From assembly GCA_965222765.1 (NCBI GenBank), contig CBDCVG010000086.1:1-64000 (forward strand): DNA of 64,000 bases. The letters are read 5' to 3'. The stretch's first letter is position 1. Each line of letters opens with the position of its first letter. Source of the stretch: Caldora sp965222765. GTDB taxonomy: Bacteria > Cyanobacteriota > Cyanobacteriia > Cyanobacteriales > Coleofasciculaceae. Under the pieces are notes generated by a model. That model saw only the letters and a program-made list of their open reading frames with translations. It was not told the origin of the DNA and ran no database searches. The translations under genes and the position numbers were made by a program. This document shows positions 42,816 through 50,809 of this stretch, one piece after another.

Positions 42816-44016
42816 ATGAAATCAATTACTCTTCTTGGCTCCACCGGCTCTATAGGTACTCAAACCTTAGATATTGTGACTCAGTACCCCAACCAATTCC
42901 GACTGGTAGGATTGGCAGCGGGAAGTAATGTGGAGATGTTAGCTACTCAGATTAGGCAATTTCGACCTGCGATCGCGGCAATCCGCAATCAAGAGAAGTT
43001 CCCAATGCTGCAAGAGGCAGTTGCGGATCTTGACCCCCAACCGATTCTACTGGCTGGAGAAGCTGGGATAGTAGAAGTGGCTAGGTATGGGGATGCTGAA
43101 GCTGTAGTTACTGGTATTGTTGGCTGTGCTGGTTTATTGCCAACCATTGCTGCAATTGAAGCTGGCAAAGATATTGCTTTAGCGAATAAGGAAACTTTAA
43201 TTGCTGGTGGCCCTGTAGTCCTGCCGTTAGTAGAAAAACATGGTGTTAAGCTCTTACCCGCTGATTCAGAGCATTCGGCAATTTTCCAGTGTCTCCAGGG
43301 AGTACCAGCTGGTGGCTTGCGACGAATTCTGCTAACAGCATCTGGAGGAGCTTTCCGGGATTGGCCTGTGGAGAAGTTACCAGAAGTCAAGGTTGCTGAC
43401 GCCATCAAGCACCCCAATTGGTCGATGGGACGTCAAAATTACGGTAGATTCTGCGACACTGATGAATAAAGGACTGGAGGTAATTGAAGCTCATTTCCTG
43501 TTTGGTATGGATTATGACCAAATCGACATTGTGATTCATCCTCAAAGTATTATTCATTCCCTAATCGAACTACAAGATACCTCAGTGTTAGCTCAACTAG
43601 GTTGGCCTGATATGCGCTTACCCCTGCTTTATGCTTTGTCATGGCCTGAGCGCATCTATACTGATTGGGAGCAGCTGGATTTAGTCAAAGCGGGGAATTT
43701 AACTTTCAGGGAACCAGATCATCAGAAGTATCCCTGTATGCAACTAGCTTATGCTGCTGGCCGTGCTGAGGGTTCGATGCCAGCAGTATTGAATGCCGCC
43801 AATGAACAAGCTGTGGCACTCTTTCTCGAAGAGAAAATCGGTTACTTGGATATAGCCAGTTGTATTGAATACGTTTGCGATCGCCACCAAGCTGATAACT
43901 GTCCTAATCCCAGTTTAGATGATATTTTGGCAGCGGATAGTTGGGCAAGACAGGAAGTTGTGGCGGCTGTAGATACGGGTAAATTTGTTACTAGTCCATT
44001 AGTTATTGGTCATTAG
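42816..44016 (+). CDS. dxr: 1-deoxy-D-xylulose-5-phosphate reductoisomerase, frameshifted in this sequence
   Basis: DXR converts DXP to MEP with NADPH, an essential step of isoprenoid synthesis in cyanobacteria. From the ATG at 42816, the N-domain (ITLLGSTGSIGTQTLD) and metal/substrate site (NKETLIAGG, PADSEHSA, LTASGGAFRDWP) are intact up to HPNWSMGR. There an extra C at 43434 (CGT-C-AAA-ATT) breaks the frame, which would stop at 43469. The next frame continues at once with KITVDSATLMNKGLEVIEAH and runs to a normal C-terminus (about 399 residues in all). Because the gene is essential and otherwise perfect, a sequencing error is most likely. Confidence 0.93.
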
Positions 44017-44347
44017 TCATTGGTGTCCCCCATGAGGCGAATGACCTAACGAAACACATCCAGCAGCTTTTTAGGGGGAGAAGTCATTGAGAAGCAAAAA
44101 ATCCAGAAAGGGGGATTAGATCGATTAAAACCGTATAAAATGCCCACAGGGAAAGATATATGGAAAATTTCCGTATAATTTATAGTTAGACATGAATCAT
44201 GTTCAAGCACAGCATCAACTTGAACTATGCCCTATTACATGGAGAAGTTTGACCATAAGCTGACAGATGCTTTGCATTGATTAGCCCTCTCCTAAGAAAA
44301 CAGAATGGTTTCTTCCATACATAAGGAGCGATCGCGTTCCTGAACAG

Positions 44348-44452
44348 CTTCTGTCAGACTCCGAAAATGGGGGTCAAACCCTGATTCTCTCGTTAGGTGT
44401 CGTTGGCTGTAATGACGGAATTTCCTCAGAATTTCGGAAAGTGATAGAAGAG
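44348..44452. repeat. MITE, family M4, uninterrupted copy
   Basis: About 105 bp with ends CTTCTGTCAGACTCCGAAA and, inverted, CTTCTATCACTTTCCGAAA. It contains a single GTAATGAC (44409-44416), the octamer that is duplicated around the insert at 9395-9666. The surrounding gap 44017-44555 has no other gene; a short open frame near 44090-44178 is not convincing. Confidence 0.85.
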
Positions 44453-44555
44453 TGTTAGGCTAATAATTCTTTGATTAACTTCTCTGCTGTTTCTCTTGAC
44501 TCTTTAGCTCTCGAAGTATCTTCTGGATTCTTTAAGTAGAGATTCTCTTTTTGCA

Positions 44556-45270
44556 ATGCGGTACATCCTTGGTCTTATTTATTGTTGTATTTCACTAGCC
44601 ACTTTCTGGTTCAAATTTCAAAATTTACTTTCCGAATACAGTGTTATCCCTGCAGATTTTTTGAATCACCTTGGTGTTATAAAGCCTATTGATTTTGCTG
44701 CTCCACTCTTCTTGGCGATACAAATCCCTATCGCTTTCTTAATAGTTATATATCCTAGTTTTAGTACTGGCTATTTTAAAAGAGATAAAACTAAGTGGGA
44801 TTCCCTTGGCTTCATTGTTGCATGTATTTTTCTGGTTTTAACAATACCGAATCGTCTTCCACAGTCAGATTGCAAGCAGTGATACTCCAGCCATACCATG
44901 CCCTCCCAATGAGGTCACTCCTTGGTGGCTAAGAGTAGTAAGAGTAATAGTAGGGGTCTTAATACTTGTTACACCTCTGATTGCCAAATCAATTTATATT
45001 AAGCTGTACGAAAATAGTGACAGGCTAATAGATATTGATCTGAAGGATGTTAGTTGGGACATAGTTTCAAATATCCTAACTATTTTAGGCTTTTTGATAT
45101 TGTTATTTAATACACTTAAGTTATCTTTGACTGTTGATTTTCAGTTAGAGCAATTGATTTTGGTATTTGCTGGCGCATCAATTGTTATGTCCAGACAAGC
45201 GCTTCAGATACACCGTACCTTTGTAAGTAATGTTCCTACTGAGCTACAAGAGTCAGACTCGCAAGAGTAG
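44556..45270 (+). CDS. Multispan membrane protein of unknown function, frameshifted
   Basis: The first frame (44556-44882, 108 residues) has three hydrophobic helices. It then stops at TGA, while the frame one base on continues without a start codon to TAG at 45270. The continuation holds further helices (VVRVIVGVLILVTPLIA, NILTILGFLILLF, LVFAGASIVMS) and a polar end, ELQESDSQE. The joined product would be about 237 residues. A one-base change near 44870-44880 explains the break. I do not recognise the family. It is AT-rich and lies beside the accessory patch. Confidence 0.55.
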
Positions 45271-45514
45271 GAAACAGAATAGACCAATAGTTGAAGATTA
45301 TCGATAAAGTTCGCTCCAATGATCTTGTCGCCTTGGGTTGAGTAATATATGCTTTTTGGCACAAAACTCATTATTGATGTTCCACGAAACCCAGCATCAA
45401 TAAGCTTTACGGGTCTAAGCATTCACTGGAGCGGATGCTACGAAAATCACGAATGTCCTTTTCCTCAAAGATATCGTCGCACCGCTCAGCTCAAAGCTGT
45501 TATGCCACTATATA

Positions 45515-45729
45515 GGGCTTGCTGAATAAGTCGTAACTTTCGGGTTTGAATAGGTGGTAGGTGGTAGGTGGCAGGTGGTAGGTAAGGGAAAGAGGTGGTA
45601 GGTGTTAGGGATTTTTGACTTACGGTGCAAGGTTTTGAGCCAAAAGATACAAAAACCTTGCACGCCTGCTAGGCATAAAATGATTGAAAGCTTTGTCTGG
45701 TATAGTTTACACACTTTTGCAGCAAGCCC
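45515..45729 (-). repeat. MITE, family M1, left border of accessory patch
   Basis: 215 bp with ends GGGCTTGCTG and CAGCAAGCCC, flanked by TA on each side. Inside are GGTAGGT heptamer repeats and a hairpin-forming GTGCAAGGTTTTGAGC/AACCTTGCAC part. It is the inverted counterpart of 48035-48241. The sequence between 45271 and 45514 shows no convincing gene. Confidence 0.85.
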
Positions 45730-45885
45730 TATATATACCTAACCCTTAAAGAAGGAAATGCTGAGTTTTCAACAAGGAGACGTTGTGGCATAACGATGTA
45801 AAATTCTCTTGAATTGTCAAATGCTCTTTGACTCGTTATCCTTCTGACAGATAACGACTAGATTAAGGGATTAGAAGAAACTCGA

Positions 45886-46527
45886 ATGACAACTAGCACT
45901 TCTTTAGAGGAAAGGCTTGCAGCAGTTGAAGCAGCGATTGCTGAGTTGCAGAAGCAGGTTGCAGCTCCTCAGCGGACGCATTGGTTGCAACAAATTACCG
46001 GGTCTTTCAAGGATGATCCTGCTTTTGAGGAAGTACTTGCTTATGGACGAGCGATTCGCCAAGGGGATGAGTTTATCCTCGAAGCTGCAAGACGAGCTAT
46101 GAGATATTTGTTGGATACAGATCATCTTAGTGTTCTTCAGCGCCAAGCCGGGAAGGATTACAGCAATCTTTCGGCGCGCATGGATCAATACCCAGAGTCG
46201 GATTTTGCTGTATCAACTGTGACGTTTCATGAACAGGTGCTTGGTTGTCACGCCTATATCAATCGCGCTCGTAAACCGAATGAAGTAGTGAAAGGATATG
46301 AAATGATGAGGCGGCTCGTCAGCGATTTCAAAGTGCTGCCCCTTGTTTCATTTGACGCTGGTGCGGCTACGACATTTGATCAATTACAATCACAACGGAT
46401 ACAACTGGCAAAGATGGATGCGCGGATTGCGGCAATTGCCCTGTTCCGTGGATTGATTCTATTAACTCGTAATCATCGAGATTTTGGTAAAGTGTCAGGG
46501 TTACTGATCGAAGATTGGACGATTTGA
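45886..46527 (+). CDS. Antitoxin-VapC (PIN toxin) fusion
   Basis: A 213-residue protein with two parts that are normally separate genes. Residues 1-65 (LEERLAAVEAAIAELQKQVA coiled coil, then WLQQITGSFKDDPAFEEVLA) are an antitoxin of the type found before VapC in cyanobacteria. From residue 72 the sequence is a complete PIN-domain VapC ribonuclease beginning MRYLLDTDHLS. The acidic sites are present in LLDTDH, TVTFHEQ, KMDARIA and TRNHRDFG. The internal ATG at 46099 is in frame. Either the two were fused by loss of a stop, or paired sequencing errors hide it. PIN toxins cut specific RNAs. Confidence 0.78.
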   Translation: MTTSTSLEERLAAVEAAIAELQKQVAAPQRTHWLQQITGSFKDDPAFEEVLAYGRAIRQGDEFILEAARRAMRYLLDTDHLSVLQRQAGKDYSNLSARMDQYPESDFAVSTVTFHEQVLGCHAYINRARKPNEVVKGYEMMRRLVSDFKVLPLVSFDAGAATTFDQLQSQRIQLAKMDARIAAIALFRGLILLTRNHRDFGKVSGLLIEDWTI

Positions 46528-46659
46528 AGCATCAACATAAATAGTCGTGCTGATCGCGGCATAAAAAGCCAATCGAGTTTGTCATTGATACAGGCTTTAC
46601 TATGTTGATAGGCAGGAATGTTATAACAGAGTCTCTGAAAAGTATTGTGACAAACTCTT

Positions 46660-47304
46660 ATGCCGGATGAATTTATTGATGAGTATACCTTTGCCTTAGA
46701 TCAATTATCAGTAGCACTACAAAATTCCTATGAAAAGATGAGGGTAGCACCTTTATCACGAACTAATTTGGACTACTCCAGAATAGTTCTTGGTCGATTA
46801 CGAGCTTTCTATTGTGCTCAAGATAAGCTGAAATGGTTCCTCAATAAGAGAGTTGCTCAAGCAGGATCTGACTTTTTTGTAGAGACCATTCTGTTCTCAC
46901 TTAAACTTTTCAATGATACTGAAAATCTGAACTTGCAGATCGCCTCAGAACGTGCGATCGAGAAAAAGAGAAATGCTATCAGACCGGATATTAGCCTTTG
47001 GCGAGAGGACAATTTAGTAGCTGTTGTTGAGTGTAAGACTCAGCTTGGGTGGTTGAGACATAACTGGGGGAATCACATTGTGAAACGTGAACAGCAAGTT
47101 AAAACAGTATTCCCAGAAGCTACAATATTTTGGCTGGTTATGACAAGTTGCAACTGGTCAGGATTTGGCGATGATTCAAGGGTAGGGAATACATTATTTT
47201 GCCTACTGCGGGAGGTTTGGCCAACACAAATATCAAGAGAGTTTGAGCCTACTATTCTTGAGACACCACTTGAGAAGCTTTTAGAGCAAGTCGAGGGGCT
47301 CTAA
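46660..47304 (+). CDS. PD-(D/E)XK-like nuclease domain protein
   Basis: A 214-residue soluble protein. The middle carries RPDISLWREDNLVAVVECKT, the D-x(n)-E-x-K signature of PD-(D/E)XK nucleases, in a helix-strand-strand context, followed by hydrophobic strands (ATIFWLVMTS). The N-terminal 80 residues are helical. No DNA-recognition domain or methyltransferase partner is near. It could be an orphan restriction-like or defence nuclease; I cannot name a family. It is 132 bases after the VapC fusion in the same direction, inside the MITE-bracketed patch. Confidence 0.6.
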   Translation: MPDEFIDEYTFALDQLSVALQNSYEKMRVAPLSRTNLDYSRIVLGRLRAFYCAQDKLKWFLNKRVAQAGSDFFVETILFSLKLFNDTENLNLQIASERAIEKKRNAIRPDISLWREDNLVAVVECKTQLGWLRHNWGNHIVKREQQVKTVFPEATIFWLVMTSCNWSGFGDDSRVGNTLFCLLREVWPTQISREFEPTILETPLEKLLEQVEGL

Positions 47305-47330
47305 TTCAGGTTGAGATTTTTTGTTCTCTA

Positions 47331-47519
47331 TCAACACTGATGCATCAGGATATTTGCCGCTTCCGTTGCGTCGTAGGGCGACCAAATCGGGTACTCTGAT
47401 GCAGAAAAGATGACTTGTAGTTCAGCCTCTGGGATTTGTGTGGCTAGAAGTTTGAAGAGTGATAATTTGTCTGACTGACTTAGATTGTTGACAAGAGGAA
47501 TTAACTCAGTGAGTGACAT
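47331..47519 (-). CDS. Small antitoxin-like protein, C-terminus possibly truncated
   Basis: 62 residues: LTELIPLVNNLSQSDKLSLF, then a helix, then the YPIWSPYDATEAANILM motif that I have seen in small cyanobacterial proteins beside toxins. Relatives usually carry a further 10-15 acidic residues; here the frame ends ILMHQC, so the tail may be lost. No partner toxin is adjacent. Assignment is tentative. Confidence 0.5.
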   Translation of the reverse strand: MSLTELIPLVNNLSQSDKLSLFKLLATQIPEAELQVIFSASEYPIWSPYDATEAANILMHQC

Positions 47520-47713
47520 GGTTTAAACTTCCAGACATGCGAGAATACATCGAGCATAAGCGATCTGTGAGGTATTGAATAACTTTATGGAACTCTCGAT
47601 ATCTAGTCTTTTATATAATAGGGTTCGCAGACTGAATTAAACGATGACATTTAATTTGGCAATCGACAATTGGTCATTTAAGAACCAACTCGTTAAATAT
47701 TTCAAGTATCGCT

Positions 47714-47929
47714 ATGCCAGAACTAATTATTATCATTGCTGCAGTAATTGTCTCCTGGCTAATTTTTACCTGGCTGATTAAGGTGGTTAAAGCAAGCATT
47801 GCAACTGCCATTATCTTGACTATTATTGTGCTACTGTTACAACTACTCTTTGGCGTTGAGCCATCTGAGCTATGGCAGCAAATTACTCAACTGCCTCAAA
47901 CCATTTGGCAACTTGTCGATGGTAAGTGA
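47714..47929 (+). CDS. Small two-helix membrane protein
   Basis: 71 residues, mostly hydrophobic: two membrane segments (about 3-25 and 30-48), then an amphipathic tail with ELWQQITQLPQTIWQL. It resembles short conserved cyanobacterial proteins of unknown role. The TGA stop is immediately followed by the left end of an M2 MITE. Confidence 0.6.
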   Translation: MPELIIIIAAVIVSWLIFTWLIKVVKASIATAIILTIIVLLLQLLFGVEPSELWQQITQLPQTIWQLVDGK

Positions 47930-48033
47930 TACAGCGGTTTTCATCTAAGTGAAATACAGAATTTGTCGCTTGAAGGCAGGAGGCAGAGGACAGAAGTAAG
48001 ATGTACCTCATTAAGCTGCAAAATGCTGTATAT
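47929..48033. repeat. MITE, family M2, abutting M1
   Basis: 105 bp with ends ATACAGC and GCTGTAT, about 85 percent like the copy at 19709-19817 by eye. It starts at the stop codon of the small membrane protein and ends at the TA that borders the next M1 MITE. Confidence 0.8.
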
Positions 48034-48034
48034 A

Positions 48035-48241
48035 GGGCTTGCTGTATAAATGTGGAAGCTATGCCATACAAGGCTTGCAATCATTTTTTTCCAGCCCAAG
48101 TGCAAGGAAATGGTATCTTTTAGTTCAAAAACCTTGCACTTTCGTGGAAAATTCCCTAACACCTAAAACCTTACCTACCACCTGCCACCTACCACCTACC
48201 ACCTATTCAAACCCGAAAATTACGACTTATTCAGCAAGCCC
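48035..48241 (+). repeat. MITE, family M1, right border of accessory patch
   Basis: 207 bp with GGGCTTGCTG and CAGCAAGCCC ends and TA flanks, in inverted orientation to 45515-45729. The right third contains CCACCTA-type heptamer repeats. Confidence 0.85.
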
Positions 48242-48298
48242 TATATAGGGTTGCTTACCATATTTTGGTCAAAACTTAAGATGCGTTTACCCTGATAG

Positions 48299-48712
48299 TT
48301 AAACGAGGGAGTGTAAGGTAGTGAGGATCTCTTTGAGTTCGACTTCTCGTACACACTTAACTGCTTCCTCCACACTAAACCATTGGCGCTTCCTGTATTG
48401 AGCTTCTAACCAATTTTCTAACACTTTTTCCACTGGCATTAAAAATACCTCAACTCGACAGATGCTTCCTTGTTTCTGATAGTCGTAAGTACCCATCAAC
48501 GTCGGTAACACTTCACCAATCACTCCGGCTTCTTCCCAAGCTTCCTTTGCCGCTGAGTCTTGAGGAATCATTCCTGGTTCAATCATTCCTTTGGGAATAA
48601 TCCAGCGTTTGCTATTTATGGAAGTAATTAGCAAAACTTCAATATTTCTCTCTCTGATACGATAGGGAATCACTCCAGATTGTTCAATATATGAAGATGG
48701 TTTATGATTCAT
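48299..48712 (-). CDS. NUDIX hydrolase
   Basis: A 137-residue Nudix enzyme. The Nudix box is recognisable as GMIEPGMIPQDSAAKEAWEEAG, in which KEAWEEAG matches the REx2EExG core with Lys for Arg. GVIPYRIR and the WIIPKG entry strand are typical of the diphosphoinositol/diadenosine polyphosphate hydrolase-like group. The exact substrate is unknown. It starts 36 bases after the OmpA gene on the same strand, so the two are probably one transcript. Confidence 0.88.
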   Translation of the reverse strand: MNHKPSSYIEQSGVIPYRIRERNIEVLLITSINSKRWIIPKGMIEPGMIPQDSAAKEAWEEAGVIGEVLPTLMGTYDYQKQGSICRVEVFLMPVEKVLENWLEAQYRKRQWFSVEEAVKCVREVELKEILTTLHSLV

Positions 48713-48748
48713 GAATGATTAGTGAAACTTGAATTTAAATATTGTTTT

Positions 48749-49627
48749 TTACTCAACAACAGCAATTTCAAGGCGACGATTGCGTTGTTGATTAGCAGAA
48801 TTATCATTTGCTACAAGAGGAAGAGTTTCACCGTAACCAACAACCAGCCAACGGTATTCATCTCCCAAGGCATTGGCAAGATATTGCTCAATAGCTTTGG
48901 CACGGCGAAATGACAATTCTCGATTATCTTCCGCTTCTTTAGTCCCATCGGTATAGGCAGCAATGCGGATCGTACTCGAAGGATAGTCCCGCAAATCAGC
49001 GATGATTTTGTCTAAAATTAAACTTGCTTCAGGTCGCAAAATGCTGTTATCCAGTTCAAAGAGGGCATCACTGGGTAAAGTTACCTTTAACTTGTCAGTT
49101 GACAAGACAGACTCCGAAGAGCTGGTGGTTTCATTAGCACTACTATTAGGAAACGAGGCATTGGTGATAGGAGCAGATTCTCTTTGAATTTGCTCAGAAA
49201 TATCTTGGAGTCTTGTTTCTAGTATTTCATTAGGGCTAGTAATACCTAGTTGTGTTTCCAGATTGGCAACAGCATCTCTCAAAGCCTGTTGCTGTTCCTG
49301 TAACTTGGTTAGCTCAGTTTGTACCTGCTGTTTTTGTTCTGTAGTCAGCTGTAGTGGTGGATTTGCAGTATCCGGCACAGGGGTTAAGCTAGAATTGCCA
49401 GCAATAACTGGTGTCCCATTTTGAAAACTCTCTATGACCCTGAGAACTAGAGGTTTGTCTGGATTAGTACTGGGATAGAAGTTGGCAAGGACAATCCCGA
49501 CAATGATGGCTAAGCCGCCACTTACTCCCAGTAGTAGCAGTCGAACAATCAAGGTTACTAACCAAGAAAATCTACCCGTCGATTTTTTCGGAGCAGTTTG
49601 AGCTGCTGAATTAGCCGATTGAGTCAC
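48749..49627 (-). CDS. OmpA-family peptidoglycan-binding membrane protein
   Basis: 292 residues. There is one membrane helix (about 22-48), a Gln-rich coiled coil (about 93-145) and a Ser-rich linker. The C-terminal OmpA/MotB domain (about 185-292) has LFELDNSILRPEASLILDKI, IAAYTDGTKEAEDNRELSFRRA (the usual TD...N..LS..RA motif) and NRRLEIAVVE. Such domains bind diaminopimelate of peptidoglycan. With its single N-terminal anchor it is likely an inner-membrane tether or part of an exporter. It precedes the Nudix gene. Confidence 0.88.
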   Translation of the reverse strand: MTQSANSAAQTAPKKSTGRFSWLVTLIVRLLLLGVSGGLAIIVGIVLANFYPSTNPDKPLVLRVIESFQNGTPVIAGNSSLTPVPDTANPPLQLTTEQKQQVQTELTKLQEQQQALRDAVANLETQLGITSPNEILETRLQDISEQIQRESAPITNASFPNSSANETTSSSESVLSTDKLKVTLPSDALFELDNSILRPEASLILDKIIADLRDYPSSTIRIAAYTDGTKEAEDNRELSFRRAKAIEQYLANALGDEYRWLVVGYGETLPLVANDNSANQQRNRRLEIAVVE

Positions 49628-49967
49628 TGATTTCTCCGAATTTTATCCAGACAATGGAACAACAACAAAGACTATAAAAAATTTAGATACTACTGCTCTG
49701 ACTATAAAGTGAGAAATTATATCACTAAAATCAGGATATTGCACAAAAAAATGTAAACTCAGAGTGAAAACTTTCGTAAAAGAGTACGTTCAGAAATTCT
49801 TCTCTTGATATATATATTAAGACTAAGGCGGGCAGCTGTAGTCTTTTGAGCATTGCAGGTAACACAAGAAAAGTTATTTAGCAATTTAGCCATCTATCAA
49901 TTTACACTTCCTCAGCTCATAAGCAGTGTCCCTTATATTCAAGTGTCCTGAAGAAATAATCCCCAAC

Positions 49968-50750
49968 ATGATTCAAATAGGAGTGCAAGTTGACCCTCTC
50001 AATAGTCCCCATCCTGTCCCTTGGAGTTGGGTATTGGCGACTCACGCTGAAGTTAGTGCTAACGGGTATGTTAATGTACGGTATTATCGCAGTCATTCAT
50101 TAATTTCTCCAGATGGTAAGTATGCTGCCTACAGTCGTCTTCAGATGAAGGGAGAGCCGGAACTGCACCGCAGTCGTGTTACGAGTGTGATGTTCGTAGA
50201 AAACTTGCAGACTGGAGATTTGCGAACAATCACCGCATCCTCACCCTTAGCTGACAATCCCTTAAGTAGTAGTGAAGAAGCTTATATGCCAGGGACGTTC
50301 TCAATTTTGCTTCCAGTTTCCTGGTCAAACTCCAGCGATCGCGTTTTAGCACGACAGTTTGAAGGTCTACTGGGCACATCAGATGCTTCAGATTATGCTG
50401 TAGTCTGGGATTGTAAGCAAAATGGTCTGAGCACTATAGCACCTGAAGGAATTGATTACACCTATGCTGTACTACTGGGTTGGAGTGAGAATAACCCAGA
50501 GCAAGTTCTCTTTCGCGCTGGTGAATTGGGTGATGAGAATTGGTCAATGTGGGGTGTTACTCTCAATAGTCAAACGACTCTTGCTGTTGAAGAAAAGCCA
50601 ATTGTTTTTGGTCAAGTAGTTAACCACGTTTGGGCAGGGTCCTCAGGCAGCTTGCTAGGAGCTGCTCTTGACACTCAGTCATCCTTCTATGACGCTCTGT
50701 CCTATAAGGATGGGGTTTCAAACCCATTTTTTGATGATCTGAATCTATAA
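49968..50750 (+). CDS. Conserved cyanobacterial hypothetical, TolB-like repeat motif
   Basis: 260 residues from the ATG at 49968 (a GTG at 49926 would add 14 residues without family support). One TolB/PD40-like motif is visible (HSLISPDGKYAAYSRLQM), then beta-rich segments (VMFVENLQTGDLRTI, LLPVSWSNSSDRVLARQF, YAVVWDCKQNGLSTI). It could form part of a beta-propeller-like fold. No signal peptide or catalytic motif is present. I know similar conserved proteins in cyanobacteria but no function. It lies 60 bases upstream of ctaA in the same direction. Confidence 0.7.
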   Translation: MIQIGVQVDPLNSPHPVPWSWVLATHAEVSANGYVNVRYYRSHSLISPDGKYAAYSRLQMKGEPELHRSRVTSVMFVENLQTGDLRTITASSPLADNPLSSSEEAYMPGTFSILLPVSWSNSSDRVLARQFEGLLGTSDASDYAVVWDCKQNGLSTIAPEGIDYTYAVLLGWSENNPEQVLFRAGELGDENWSMWGVTLNSQTTLAVEEKPIVFGQVVNHVWAGSSGSLLGAALDTQSSFYDALSYKDGVSNPFFDDLNL

Positions 50751-50809
50751 TCTGATGGACTTGTGAAAAGCACTACAATACGGAGAAAGATTAAAGGCGT
50801 ATATTTTCT

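Noticed and set aside
44090..44178. Short open frame before the M4 copy
   Set aside because: No start codon context and no family match; probably a scrap.
45204..45422. 72-codon minus-strand frame
   Set aside because: It overlaps the end of the frameshifted membrane gene and has no recognisable pattern.
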